From the NCBI RefSeq assembly GCF_023151555.2, contig NZ_CP100425.1:1-64000 (forward strand): a stretch of 64,000 bases of DNA, given 5' to 3'. The DNA comes from Photobacterium sp. CCB-ST2H9. GTDB lineage: Bacteria; Pseudomonadota; Gammaproteobacteria; Enterobacterales; Vibrionaceae. The translations under genes and the position numbers were made by a program. Positions 48,389 through 58,222 of the stretch are shown in pieces. The notes beneath the pieces were generated by a model. It was not told the DNA's origin. It made no database searches and saw only the letters and a list, made by a program, of their open reading frames with translations. Numbering within the stretch: position 1 is the stretch's first letter; each line of letters starts with the position of its first letter.

Positions 48389-49170
48389 TCTGTTGTTTTC
48401 CGATGGGCGGTATTTTCTGATGTACGGGACTCGCTGACTTTACTGGTCAGGTACGAAGTCTGATGTGTGAAAATGCCCGCTGCACTTCCTCTCACGCTAC
48501 CATTCCTTTTGAAAACCCGCTGATTGAACGTTTTTTTTGTACCTGCTTTGAATACAAAACATCTGTGCCTTGCTGATTGAACCGGGGTAGTCGCCGTATG
48601 GAGGTGATGACCATCCTGTTTTGTTCTCTTTTTGCCTGTCTTTCTTCTGTCGTTTGTCCTTCGTCGCTTTGGGGTTCTCTTGGGTCGGGATATGCCAGTC
48701 ACAGTTATTTATTCATGTTTTTCTGTGCTGCCAGGGTCTTAGAAGTCGGTGTGAAATTTTGGTTTCGGCTATTCTTGTGGCGGCTTATACCAGTCTTTCT
48801 CAGCGCTCTGGTCTAATGTCTGGGTATGTTAATGGCATGTTTAACAATGTGTGGTTTTTTATTCAGGGTGTCATGGTGGTTGATGTCGCATAAATATGCG
48901 CATTTTTATGTGCGATATCGATTTTGTTCTATGTTTAGCTAGGTTTATCGTAGTGAATTTCTAGGTTGTATGTTTATTTTTAGCTATGCAACTAGTGATT
49001 ATTTATGCTTGTTTTGTGCTGTAGTACAGTTTTGTAGCATGAAATGTTGATTTTTCGTGAAATGTTTGCCAGATTGATGGCACTTAACGTGGCCGGTTTT
49101 TTAATTGGCGCATTTGAATGGAAGCAATTGCAGGCGGGCAGGCACACTGCCAGGTTGTTGAGGTCTGAAC
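48389..49170. other. Gene-free region between the tRNA array and the ABC importer operon
   Basis: Nearly 800 bp with only short open frames that lack good starts or any resemblance to proteins. It includes a decayed copy of the tRNA-array terminator at about 48509-48545, and GCTGATTGAAC occurs twice (48519 and 48572). From about 48830 it becomes strongly AT-rich and presumably holds the importer promoter. I recognise no small RNA. Confidence 0.5.
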
Positions 49171-50889
49171 ATGGCATTATTGGAAGTTAAAAACCTTCGT
49201 ATTGAATATCCGTCACGTCACGGTGTCCACGCTGCGGTCAAGTCGCTGTCATTTACGATTGATCGCGGTGAAATTGTTGGCGTGGTGGGTGAGTCCGGGG
49301 CGGGTAAGTCGACCGTGGGGAATGCCGTGATCGATCTGCTGAGCCCTCCGGGTAAAATTGCCAGCGGCGATGTCTACCTCGATGGCGAGAAGATTTCAGG
49401 TCTGAGCCCTGAAGCCATGCGTCGGGTCCGTGGTGCCAAAATCGGTTTCATTTTCCAGGACCCGATGACCTCTCTGAACCCGTTATTCACGGTAGAGCGC
49501 CAGCTGACGGAAACAATCATTACCAACCTCAAAGTCAGCAAAGAAGAGGCCGTGCGCCGCGCCATCACGCTGATGGAGCAGGTGGGTATTCCGCAACCTG
49601 AAGTTCGTATCAAACAGTATCCGCACCAGTTTTCCGGCGGGATGCGTCAGCGGGTGGTGATTGCCATTGCGCTTGCTGGTGAACCGGACCTGATTATTGC
49701 CGATGAACCGACGACGGCACTGGATGTGTCGATTCAGGATCAGATTCTGAATCTGATCCGTGAGCTGTGCGTGAAGAAAAATGTGGGCTGTATGCTGGTC
49801 ACGCACGATATGGGCGTGGTCTCGAATGTCACGGACCGTGTCGCTGTGATGTACCGGGGTGATCTGGTTGAAATTGGTCCGACAGCACAAGTGCTGGGTC
49901 ATCCGAACCATCCTTACACCAAAAGCCTGATTTCTGCAGTACCGCGCTCGGATATCAAACTCGACCGCTTCCCGCTGGTGAATTATATCGAAGAAGCCGG
50001 TGAAACGACTCAGCTGGACGTGAAAAATCACTGGCTGGGACAGAGCGAAGACCAGCGTAAGTACACGGGAGCGCTTCTTCAGGTGGAAAACGTCAATCTG
50101 CGTTTTGTGACCAAAGATTCTTTCTTCGAAAGCCGCCGGGAGTATGTTCAGGCGTCCAACAATGTCAGCTTTGAAGTCTTTGAAGGGGAAACCTTTGGTC
50201 TGGTGGGTGAGTCAGGTTCCGGTAAATCGACCATTGCCCGGGTGATTGCCGGTTTGTATCCGCCGAATTCGGGCAAAGTCGTGTTTGAAGGCATTGACCT
50301 GACCGCGCTGAAAAATGAGAACGAACGTCGCCCATTGCGTCGTCAGATGCAGATGGTGTTCCAGAACCCGTATTCGTCCATGAACCCGCGGATGAAGATT
50401 TTCGATATTATTGCCGAGCCGATCCGTTTCCATAAACTGGCGGACAGCGAAGGCCAGGTGCGGCAGATAGTCGCGGACCTGCTGGATCATGTCGGTCTGG
50501 GCCGTGCATCGGGCGTGAAGTATCCCCATGAATTCTCAGGCGGTCAGCGTCAGCGGATTTCAATTGCCCGTGCACTGGCAACCCGTCCACGCCTGCTGAT
50601 TTGCGACGAACCAACCTCAGCGCTGGATGTTTCGGTGCAGGCTCAAATCCTGAACCTGCTGAAAGATCTGCAGGATGAACTGAACCTGACGATGTTGTTT
50701 ATCAGTCACGACCTGCCGGTGATCCGCCAGATGTGTGACCGTATTGGTGTGATGCAGAAAGGGACTCTGCTGGAGGTAGCTCCGACAGAGCAGCTGTTTA
50801 CATCGCCACAGCATGAGTACAGTCAGCAATTGATTTCGCTGATGCCTGAATTTAAGGGAATGAGTCAGGAAGGTCTGAAGCTGGCCTGA
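49171..50889 (+). CDS. Peptide-type ABC importer, fused double ATP-binding protein
   Basis: Cytoplasmic ATPase of an oligopeptide/dipeptide (Opp/Dpp/Gsi-type) ABC importer. The 572 residues contain two complete ATPase domains: Walker A GESGAGKS (40-47) and GESGSGKS (346-353), ABC signatures FSGGMRQR and FSGGQRQR, and Walker B segments LIIADEPTTALD and LLICDEPTSALD. Each domain is followed by an Opp-type C-terminal extension (HPYTKSLISAVP and HEYSQQLISLMP). The fusion resembles GsiA. It is first of four genes with the binding protein and two permeases. The substrate is unknown. Confidence 0.92.
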   Translation: MALLEVKNLRIEYPSRHGVHAAVKSLSFTIDRGEIVGVVGESGAGKSTVGNAVIDLLSPPGKIASGDVYLDGEKISGLSPEAMRRVRGAKIGFIFQDPMTSLNPLFTVERQLTETIITNLKVSKEEAVRRAITLMEQVGIPQPEVRIKQYPHQFSGGMRQRVVIAIALAGEPDLIIADEPTTALDVSIQDQILNLIRELCVKKNVGCMLVTHDMGVVSNVTDRVAVMYRGDLVEIGPTAQVLGHPNHPYTKSLISAVPRSDIKLDRFPLVNYIEEAGETTQLDVKNHWLGQSEDQRKYTGALLQVENVNLRFVTKDSFFESRREYVQASNNVSFEVFEGETFGLVGESGSGKSTIARVIAGLYPPNSGKVVFEGIDLTALKNENERRPLRRQMQMVFQNPYSSMNPRMKIFDIIAEPIRFHKLADSEGQVRQIVADLLDHVGLGRASGVKYPHEFSGGQRQRISIARALATRPRLLICDEPTSALDVSVQAQILNLLKDLQDELNLTMLFISHDLPVIRQMCDRIGVMQKGTLLEVAPTEQLFTSPQHEYSQQLISLMPEFKGMSQEGLKLA

Positions 50890-50907
50890 CAGTTATTCAG
50901 TTTGCCC

Positions 50908-50932
50908 GCCGGCCGCTAATGTAGCGGCCGGC
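50908..50932 (+). other. GC-rich hairpin between the ATPase and binding-protein genes
   Basis: GCCGGCCGCTA and TAGCGGCCGGC form a perfect 11-bp stem with loop ATG. No T-run follows, so it is more likely an mRNA processing or stability element than a full terminator. This fits the higher dose normally needed for binding proteins. Confidence 0.65.
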
Positions 50933-51034
50933 ATGGCTCTGTTTCGGGAGCCGGGCTTTTGTTGCTTACCTAAATCAATAATAAGCAAACATAACCATCT
51001 GGGAGTTCACTCCCTGCATAAAGGAGCTATGCGA

Positions 51035-52588
51035 ATGAAAACCTTCAAGAGCAAGTTAGCCGTTGCTTTAATGGCTGCTGGTCTGAGCTTCGGTGCTGCC
51101 GCCGCGAATCTGAATCTGGCTTATGATGCGGACCCTGTGTCTATGGACCCGCATGAGCAACTGTCCGGCGGTACGCTGCAACTTTCTCACATGACTTTTG
51201 ATCCACTGATCCGTTTTACTCAGTCGATGGAATTCGAACCGCGCCTGGCAACATCCTGGGAGCGTGTAAACGACACCACCATGCGTTTCAAGCTGCGTGA
51301 AGGTGTGAAATTCCACTCCGGGAATGACTTTACCGCAGATGACGTTGTCTGGACTTTCAATCGTCTGAAAACTTCGGCCGACTTCAAAGGGATTTTTACC
51401 CCGATCGTGGAAATCAAGAAAGTCGATGCACACACAGTGGACGTGGTGACGGATGGGACTTATCCATTGATCGAAAACGTGATGACGTATGTTTTCCCAA
51501 TGGACAGCAAGTTCTACACCGGTAAAACCGCAGATGGAAAAGACAAAGCTGAGCTGAAGAAAAACGGTTCGACCTTTGCCTCAACGCATATTTCAGGGAC
51601 CGGTCCTTTCAAAGTGGTCAGCCGCGAACAGGGCGTGAAAGTTGAGTTTGAGCGTTATGCCGATTACTGGGACAAAGACAGTGAAGGCAACGTCGACCAC
51701 ATCACCCTGCGTCCAATCAAAGAAGATGCGACCCGGGTTGCAGCCCTGCTGTCTGGCGACGTAGACATGATTGCGCCGGTATCGCCAAACGATTATCAGC
51801 GTATCCAGAGCAACAACAAGCTGGATCTGGTGACCATGCCGGGTACCCGTGTGATTACGTTCCAGATGAACCAGAAAGTTGCAGAGCCGCTGCGTGATGC
51901 CCGTGTTCGTCAGGCCATTGTTTATGCCGTAAACAATGAAGGGATCGCGAAGAAAATCATGAAAGGTTCGGCAACGCCTGCGGCTCAGCAGAGCCCGGTG
52001 GGTTATGCGGGCTACAATGAGTCTCTGAAACCGCGTTATGACCTGAAAAAAGCCCAGCAGCTGATGAAAGAAGCCGGTTATGAAAATGGCTTCTCAATTA
52101 CGATGATTGCGCCAAACAACCGTTATGTGAACGACGAGAAAGTCGCTCAGGCTGTGGCGGCGATGCTGGCGAAAATCAAGATCAAAGTCGACCTGCAAAC
52201 CATGCCGAAGGCGCAATACTGGCCTGAGTTTGATAAGTGTGAAGCAGGAATGCTGATGATCGGCTGGCACCCGGATACAGAAGATTCAGCGAACTTTACT
52301 GAGTTCCTGACCATGACGCGAAATGCTGAGACCGGTAAAGGTCAGTACAACTGCGGTCATTACTCAAACTCAGAAGTGGATAAACTGGTCGAAGCGGCAA
52401 ACACCGAGACAGATCTGGAAAAACGCAGCGCAATGCTGAAGAAAGTTGAAGAGATTCTGTATAACGATGCTGCCTTTGTCCCTCTGTACTGGCAGGACCC
52501 ATCCTGGGCAGCCAAGAAGAATGTGGACATCAAACCGATTGTGAATGGTATGGACACCCCGTTCCTGGGCGATCTGGTGATCAAGTAA
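51035..52588 (+). CDS. ABC importer periplasmic substrate-binding protein (SBP family 5)
   Basis: Captures peptides or related solutes and delivers them to the permease. The 517 residues have a signal peptide (cleavage near residues 23-25, GAAAAN) without a lipobox, so it is free in the periplasm. LAYDADPVSMDPHE at the mature start, LREGVKFHSGNDFTADDVVWTF and a two-lobed layout are typical of the OppA/DppA family. I chose the ATG at 51035, 8 bases after AAGGAG; the ATG at 51029 is too close to it. Confidence 0.92.
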   Translation: MKTFKSKLAVALMAAGLSFGAAAANLNLAYDADPVSMDPHEQLSGGTLQLSHMTFDPLIRFTQSMEFEPRLATSWERVNDTTMRFKLREGVKFHSGNDFTADDVVWTFNRLKTSADFKGIFTPIVEIKKVDAHTVDVVTDGTYPLIENVMTYVFPMDSKFYTGKTADGKDKAELKKNGSTFASTHISGTGPFKVVSREQGVKVEFERYADYWDKDSEGNVDHITLRPIKEDATRVAALLSGDVDMIAPVSPNDYQRIQSNNKLDLVTMPGTRVITFQMNQKVAEPLRDARVRQAIVYAVNNEGIAKKIMKGSATPAAQQSPVGYAGYNESLKPRYDLKKAQQLMKEAGYENGFSITMIAPNNRYVNDEKVAQAVAAMLAKIKIKVDLQTMPKAQYWPEFDKCEAGMLMIGWHPDTEDSANFTEFLTMTRNAETGKGQYNCGHYSNSEVDKLVEAANTETDLEKRSAMLKKVEEILYNDAAFVPLYWQDPSWAAKKNVDIKPIVNGMDTPFLGDLVIK

Positions 52589-52654
52589 TCCCCTCCGTAA
52601 CTCAGGCTCCGGCATCAGCCGGGGCCTCCTTATGGAAGTCGAAAGAGGCAAGGA

Positions 52655-53632
52655 ATGTTTACGTTTTTGGTCAAGCGCCTGGTGCAGGCACTGGTAGTGA
52701 TGTTTGTGATCAGTCTGGTGGCGTTTGCTATCCAGGACAATTTAGGCGACCCGCTGCGTGAGCTGGTGGGGCAGTCTGTGTCGGAAGCCGAGCGTGATGC
52801 GCTGCGGACTGAAATGGGCCTCAATGATCCCTTTATGGTGAAGTATGGACGCTTTATTTCAAAAGCCGTACACGGGGATTTAGGCAACTCTTATTTCTTT
52901 AAGCGTCCTGTGGTGGACGTCATCCTCGATAAACTGGTAGCAACCCTGGAGCTGGTGTTTGCTGCGTCATTAATTATTGTGGTGGTCTCGATCCCGCTTG
53001 GGGTCTATTCGGCCATACATCCGAACAGCGCCCTGACGAAAGTGATCATGGGCTTCAGTATCGTGGGGATATCGGTCCCGGTGTTCCTGACGGCCATTAT
53101 GCTGATGTATGTTTTCTCGATTGAACTAGGCTGGCTGCCTTCATTCGGACGGGGTGAAACGGCGAACCTGCTGGGATGGAACTCCGGTTTCTTTACCCTG
53201 GATGGTTTGGCGCACCTGATCCTGCCGAGTATCTCGCTGGCCTCGATTATGCTGCCGCTCTTTATCCGTCTGGTCCGTTCTGAAATGCTGGAAGCGCTGA
53301 GTACCGAGTACGTGAAATTTGCCCGTGCCAAGGGTCTGGCGCAAAACAAGGTGTACTATCAGCACGCGCTGAAAAACACCATGCTGCCGGTCATCACTGT
53401 CGGCGGTGTCCAGATTGGTACCATGGTGGCTTACACCATTCTGACGGAAACGGTGTTCCAGTGGCCGGGCACAGGCTTCCTGTTCCTGGAAGCGGTCAAC
53501 CGGGTTGATACGCCGTTGATTACTGCCTACGTCATCTTTGTGGGTCTGATTTTCGTGGTGACCAACACCCTGGTCGACCTGTTGTATGGTCTGATCAACC
53601 CAACTGTGAACCTGACTGGCAAAGGAGCGTAA
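52655..53632 (+). CDS. ABC importer permease, DppB-type
   Basis: Inner-membrane permease of 325 residues with about six transmembrane segments and the EAA loop that contacts the ATPase, around VKFARAKGLAQNKVYYQHALKN (its conserved ARAKG core). The N-terminus MFTFLVKRLVQALVVMFVIS and the TETVFQWPGTG segment are typical of DppB/GsiC. It is two bases from the next permease gene. Confidence 0.93.
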   Translation: MFTFLVKRLVQALVVMFVISLVAFAIQDNLGDPLRELVGQSVSEAERDALRTEMGLNDPFMVKYGRFISKAVHGDLGNSYFFKRPVVDVILDKLVATLELVFAASLIIVVVSIPLGVYSAIHPNSALTKVIMGFSIVGISVPVFLTAIMLMYVFSIELGWLPSFGRGETANLLGWNSGFFTLDGLAHLILPSISLASIMLPLFIRLVRSEMLEALSTEYVKFARAKGLAQNKVYYQHALKNTMLPVITVGGVQIGTMVAYTILTETVFQWPGTGFLFLEAVNRVDTPLITAYVIFVGLIFVVTNTLVDLLYGLINPTVNLTGKGA

Positions 53633-53634
53633 TT

Positions 53635-54576
53635 ATGACGACTAAGACGACCGACGCGCCTTCACGCTGGCAGCGTTTTATGCACTCGGATTTCATTTAT
53701 TTCTTTAAGAAAGACAAAGTGGCAATGGGCAGCTTTGCGGTGTTCATGCTCTTTGTGCTGGCGGCTGTATTTGCCCCATTGATTTCGCCGACGAATCCGT
53801 ACGATCTGAACAGTATCGACATTATGGATGCCGAGCTGGCGCCGTCCTGGATGGACATGGGGGATGCCCGCTTCCTGCTTGGGACCGACGATCAGGGCCG
53901 CGATATTCTGTCGACCATTATGTATGGCTTGCGGATCTCACTGGCGATTGGATTGTTTGCTGTCGCACTGCAGCTGTTTATCGGCATTATCGTCGGCCTG
54001 TGTGCCGGTTACTTTGGCGGCCGGATTGACAGTTTCCTGATGCGGATTGCGGATGTTCAGCTGTCGTTCTCAACCATGATGGTGGCCATCATTGTCTCGG
54101 CGATTTTCAAAGCCAGTTTCGGCAGTGATTTCTACAGCCAGTACGCGATTGTGATGCTGGTGGTGATCATCGGGATTGCGGAATGGCCGCAGTATGCGCG
54201 GACTGTTCGTGCATCGGTTCTGGCCGAGAAGAAGAAAGAGTACGTGGAAGCGTCTCGGGTGATGGGCCTGAAATCGCCGCGTATCATGTTCCGTCATATT
54301 CTGCCGAACTGTCTGTCACCTATTTTGGTGATTTCCACGGTTCAAGTGGCAAATGCCATCATGTCGGAAGCGGCGCTGTCCTTCCTGGGACTGGGCATGC
54401 CGGTGGATCAGCCATCGCTGGGTTCCTTAATCAGCATCGGTTTCAACTACATCTTCTCCGGCTCTTGGTGGATTACGGCCTTCCCGGGCATTGTGCTGGT
54501 GACGCTGGTTCTGGTGATTAACCTGCTGGGTGACTGGCTGCGGGATGTCTTCAACCCGAAAGTTTACAAAGGCTAA
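53635..54576 (+). CDS. ABC importer permease, DppC-type
   Basis: Second permease, 313 residues, with the OppC/DppC N-terminal region and LLGTDDQGRDILSTIMYGLRIS, a family hallmark. The EAA loop is around YVEASRVMGLKSPRIMFRHILPN, and SEAALSFLGLGMP follows. It completes the importer operon and ends in a clear terminator. Confidence 0.93.
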   Translation: MTTKTTDAPSRWQRFMHSDFIYFFKKDKVAMGSFAVFMLFVLAAVFAPLISPTNPYDLNSIDIMDAELAPSWMDMGDARFLLGTDDQGRDILSTIMYGLRISLAIGLFAVALQLFIGIIVGLCAGYFGGRIDSFLMRIADVQLSFSTMMVAIIVSAIFKASFGSDFYSQYAIVMLVVIIGIAEWPQYARTVRASVLAEKKKEYVEASRVMGLKSPRIMFRHILPNCLSPILVISTVQVANAIMSEAALSFLGLGMPVDQPSLGSLISIGFNYIFSGSWWITAFPGIVLVTLVLVINLLGDWLRDVFNPKVYKG

Positions 54577-54603
54577 ACTTTACCTCCGATTTTTCCTTCC
54601 TCC

Positions 54604-54630
54604 AGCCCCTGCTCAGCAGGGGCTTTTTTA
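54604..54630 (+). terminator. Terminator of the ABC importer operon
   Basis: AGCCCCTG and CAGGGGCT around CTCAG, followed by six T. Confidence 0.9.
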
Positions 54631-55149
54631 TACCGGTCGTTTCATCGGACTAGCTTCTTCTGGCTGCTGAAACTGTTCTCAGTTTCTCTGGGTTTGGGTA
54701 CGACGACAGCATTGGTGTCACCCTATCAAATTGAGCTTCCCCGGAAGCGGATGTATTTGTTGAATCGGCAAGGCGTACGTATCTGCGGACTCAGAGAATC
54801 AGGGCGTTGCCTGAGCAAGCCGGTACGGGCTTAAAAGCATCAGTGCGCCATATCCATCATCGTACTGGTGTTCGCCGGATGGAACACAGGCATGAAGATA
54901 AGGATATGAGAATAAGCACTGAGCTAGGGACAATAGTTTGCCCGGCGTCGGTGATTGAACTGGATATATAAGTTGTAGCCTGCAGTGCGGTGTGACAGAA
55001 GCTGTGAGGTTCGACTAAATGGCTGATGAAAAGGTTAGATGCCTGGGCTGGGAAATAGGAGGGGCAGCTGTTGCTGCGTTGGGCGCTACCCAGCTTGTGG
55101 CGCCATGGGAACGCAACCCGTAAGCTGCAATGACGGGCGCAGGGCATAA
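54631..55149. other. Gene-free region downstream of the ABC importer operon
   Basis: About 520 bp between convergent transcription units. Only short open frames occur; the longest (54857-55147, minus strand) has no family resemblance and unusual composition. I see no repeat or RNA gene I can support. Confidence 0.5.
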
Positions 55150-55177
55150 AAAAAGCGGCTGAGGTCAGCCGCTTTTG
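55150..55177. terminator. Terminator after the yjiH-like gene
   Basis: AAAAGCGGCTGA and TCAGCCGCTTTT form a 12-bp stem with a 2-3 base loop. A-run on the plus strand gives a T-run on the minus strand. Confidence 0.88.
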
Positions 55178-55201
55178 ATGTGTTCTGAAGTTTAATTCTG
55201 A

Positions 55202-56569
55202 TTAGAAAATCAGGTGTGCCATCAGTGCGATAACCGGCAGGGTAACCAGGGTCCGCAGGATGAAAATGGCGAACAGTTCCCAGGCTTTGACCGGGATCTT
55301 ACTGCCCAGCAGCAGAGCACCGATTTCAGACATATAAATCAGCTGGGTGACCGACAGGGCGGCAATCACAAAGCGCGTCAGATCGCTCTGGATATCGGCT
55401 GCCAGAATTGCAGGCAGGAACATGTCCGCAAAGCCAACCACAATCGTTTTTGAGGCTTCAGCCGCTTCAGGAATTTGCAGCAGTTCCAGCAGCGGGATGA
55501 ATGGTTTGCCCAGCCAGTTGAAGACAGGAGTGTACTCAGCAATCACCAGTGCCAGCGTACCAATCGCCATGACCACAGGCAGAACGCCGAAGACCATATC
55601 AACCGCTGCTTTCACACCATCATTGACCACTTTGCGCATGCTGGTGACTTTCTCGGCACGCTCAAACGCTTTTTCCAGGCCGTAGCTCATCACCGTGTGG
55701 CCGTCTGGCAGCGCATCCATGTTTTCCGGTGCAGCGGTACCGCACACGTATTCATCACGCTTGCGGCTCAGTGGCGGTAAACGTGGCACAACAATCGCTG
55801 CAACTACACCGGCCAGACAGACCGTGGCATAGAATGGCAGGAACATGTGCTCCAGTTTTACCTGTGCAATGACCACCAGGCTGAAGGTAATGGAGACGGC
55901 GGAGAAGGTAGTTCCGATCACGGCCGCTTCACGCTTGGTATAAAAGCCTTCTTCATACTGTTTGCTGGTCAGCAGTACACCCACACTGCCGTCCGCCAGC
56001 CAGGAAGCCATGCAGTCGATGGCTGAACGGCCTGGCAGCTTAAAGAGCGGACGCATGATTTTGGTCAGCATCGCACCGAAAAATTCCAGCAGACCGAAGT
56101 TGGTCAGCAGCGGCAGGAAGAAACCTGCACACAGGAATACAGCAAAGAGAACCGGCAGCAGGTCGTTCAGGACCAGACCGCCTGTATTGCCATTGTAAAT
56201 CTCAGCCGGACCGACTTCGAAGAACGTCAGGTTCGCAAAGACTGCACCCATTAATTGAACGATGAACCAAGGCAGGCTTGGTTTAAACAGGTTGGCAAGA
56301 AAAGGTTTGCGTTCAATAAAGCGAGGCTTGGTCAGGCGGACCAAGACTGAGCACAATGCTGTCATGGTAATGACGGTTGTGACAATCGCCGTCAGGCTGC
56401 CTTCAAACAGGCTCTGAATGGCTTTGGCCATCAGGGCAATCGGGATCGTAATTTCGCCATTGATACTGAGAGGCGCCATAAAGAGCAGGACACCAATGAG
56501 AGACGGCAGAATAAACATGAGCCAAGGCGCTTTATGAGTTTTTGCGCCAGTTATCACTTGTTCTGACAT
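55202..56569 (-). CDS. yjiH: YjiH family inner-membrane transporter
   Basis: Polytopic membrane protein of 455 residues with about ten hydrophobic segments and a nucleoside-recognition Gate domain (around CMASWLADGSVGVLLTSKQYE). It resembles the YjiH/YjiG-type proteins, whose substrate is not firmly known. FADMFLPAILAADI and MSEIGALLLGSKIPV mark the second half. No YjiG partner follows. Confidence 0.82.
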   Translation of the reverse strand: MSEQVITGAKTHKAPWLMFILPSLIGVLLFMAPLSINGEITIPIALMAKAIQSLFEGSLTAIVTTVITMTALCSVLVRLTKPRFIERKPFLANLFKPSLPWFIVQLMGAVFANLTFFEVGPAEIYNGNTGGLVLNDLLPVLFAVFLCAGFFLPLLTNFGLLEFFGAMLTKIMRPLFKLPGRSAIDCMASWLADGSVGVLLTSKQYEEGFYTKREAAVIGTTFSAVSITFSLVVIAQVKLEHMFLPFYATVCLAGVVAAIVVPRLPPLSRKRDEYVCGTAAPENMDALPDGHTVMSYGLEKAFERAEKVTSMRKVVNDGVKAAVDMVFGVLPVVMAIGTLALVIAEYTPVFNWLGKPFIPLLELLQIPEAAEASKTIVVGFADMFLPAILAADIQSDLTRFVIAALSVTQLIYMSEIGALLLGSKIPVKAWELFAIFILRTLVTLPVIALMAHLIF

Positions 56570-56928
56570 AATTGACCTTTAAGTAACTGATACAACGTGT
56601 TTTTATGATGGCTAAGTGAATGGGGCCAGCATGAACATGCAGTTATTGGTAATATTATTCAAACGCAGGTTACATTTTTTATTGCTGCAATGGAATACTT
56701 TGCTGAAAGGATCGTCTAATTATTCATTGTAAATTAGAGGTTATGATAAGTAACTCACGTTTAACAACGATAGATCTTGCATTACATTCTGCTGTTGTGT
56801 TGTTGCTCAATAAGTTTTTGGGACAACCTCACTGTCCGGGATTTTGTCATTGTTTAGCAGGCTTCTGCTTATATAATGACCTCTCTTTATTACTTTTTTG
56901 ACATACTCACAGCAAGTAGTTACCAGAC
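56570..56928. other. Divergent promoter region between yjiH and the traF-like gene
   Basis: About 360 bp, AT-rich. A plausible promoter for the rightward gene is TTGTTT (56850-56855), 16 bases, TATAAT (56872-56877). No open frame or repeat worth naming. Confidence 0.5.
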
Positions 56929-58173
56929 ATGATGAAAATACAATTGCAGGGACTTTCACTGGCTGTTGCGGCAGCACTTTCAGTGAGCACTTTTTCGAGT
57001 CAGGCCGCTGTTAACGGAGCTGACGCACGAAGTGTTGGGATGGGAGGCACGGGGGTTGCTTCAGCGAGTTATCTGACCGCTGGCTTTTATAACCCGGCGC
57101 TGGTTGCCCATTACAAACAGAACGATGATTTTGGCGTGCTTCTGCCAGCTGTTGGGATCAGCGTGCATGATCCGGATGACTTGAATCAGAAAGTGGACGA
57201 TTTCCAGAAAGTGAATGATCAGCTGGAAGCGGCCATTAATAGCAGCAACGGTTCACCGGTCTCAGACGCTCTGGTCGATAAGTGGAAAGCGGCGCTGATG
57301 GCAATGGATGAAGGGAAGCTGAAAGCTGATATCAGTGTCGGTGCAGCCGTGGCGGTTCCGAACCGTTATCTGAGCATGAGCCTCTTTACACAGGCGCAGA
57401 TTGTCAGTCTGGCAAAAGCGAATATCGACCCGGCTGATCTGGCTGGCGTGGACGGTTCGAACCCGCCGGATATGGATAACCTGCAGTCTGATGTACTGGG
57501 TGTTGCTGGTGGTATTGTGGATGTGGGTCTGGCAATGGGTAAGTCGTTTGATTTGCCGATGGTTTCCCTGCCGGAGCAGCGCGTATCTGTCGGGGTATCA
57601 CCGAAAATTCAGCAACTGATTGCTGTGAGTTTCCAGAACACGGTCAGTCAGTTCGACGACAGTGACTTTGATTTCCAGGAAGAATATCGCGATGACACCG
57701 CTTTTAACCTGGATTTCGGTCTGGCTTATCAGCCAATCCCTGCTGTTACGGTGGGCTTCAGCGGCCGCAACCTGTTCAAACAGGAGCTGGAAACCAATAC
57801 TCCGGTGTCCCCTGCAGGCAAAACTGAGAAGTTTACGGCCAAAACACTGGTGGTTGAGCCGAAGTACACCCTGGGTGTGGCTTACAGCAACAGCTGGTTT
57901 ACCGCAGCCGCGGATGTCGATCTGAACGAGCAGAAATACTTCAAAGAGTTCGATCTGGCGACTCAGTATGCCCGCTTCGGGATGGAACTGAACGGTTGGG
58001 ACTGGATACAGATGCGTGCCGGTTACAGCCTGAGTCTGACCGATTCTGCGAAAGACACCATGAGTGCCGGTCTGGGTCTGAGTCCGTTTGGGGTGATGGC
58101 GGTTGATCTGGCGCTGCAATATGGTCAGGACAACAACTACGGCGCAGCCCTGCAGTTTGCTTTCACCATGTAA
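56929..58173 (+). CDS. traF: Conjugal transfer protein TraF-family outer-membrane protein
   Basis: A 414-residue exported protein of the family annotated in vibrios as conjugal transfer protein TraF. A signal peptide ends near SSQA-AVNG (residue 26-27). The mature start NGADARSVGMGGTGVASA and FYNPAL resemble FadL-like barrel proteins, and the C-terminus alternates beta strands ending in phenylalanine and methionine (ALQFAFTM). There are no conjugation genes nearby, so the family name probably does not describe its job; an outer-membrane beta barrel is my inference. Confidence 0.78.
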   Translation: MMKIQLQGLSLAVAAALSVSTFSSQAAVNGADARSVGMGGTGVASASYLTAGFYNPALVAHYKQNDDFGVLLPAVGISVHDPDDLNQKVDDFQKVNDQLEAAINSSNGSPVSDALVDKWKAALMAMDEGKLKADISVGAAVAVPNRYLSMSLFTQAQIVSLAKANIDPADLAGVDGSNPPDMDNLQSDVLGVAGGIVDVGLAMGKSFDLPMVSLPEQRVSVGVSPKIQQLIAVSFQNTVSQFDDSDFDFQEEYRDDTAFNLDFGLAYQPIPAVTVGFSGRNLFKQELETNTPVSPAGKTEKFTAKTLVVEPKYTLGVAYSNSWFTAAADVDLNEQKYFKEFDLATQYARFGMELNGWDWIQMRAGYSLSLTDSAKDTMSAGLGLSPFGVMAVDLALQYGQDNNYGAALQFAFTM

Positions 58174-58192
58174 GGTGGCTCTCTGTTCTGAA

Positions 58193-58222
58193 AAAACTCG
58201 TCACAAGTTTGACGGGTTTTTT
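58193..58222 (+). terminator. Terminator after the traF-like gene
   Basis: AAAACTCGTCA and TGACGGGTTTT form an 11-bp stem with one G-U pair and loop CAAGTT, followed by T residues. Confidence 0.85.

Noticed and set aside
48577..48893. Overlapping plus-strand frames of 79-90 codons rich in Phe, Cys and Leu.
   Set aside because: No convincing ribosome binding site, two frames overlap each other, and neither resembles a protein I recognise.
54857..55147. 96-codon minus-strand frame in the gap after the importer operon.
   Set aside because: Composition rich in Ser, Cys and His, no ribosome binding site and no family resemblance; it also runs into the yjiH terminator.
56929..58173. TraF name as evidence for a conjugative element.
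   Set aside because: No other transfer, relaxase, integrase or plasmid genes lie nearby; the family is chromosomal in vibrios.
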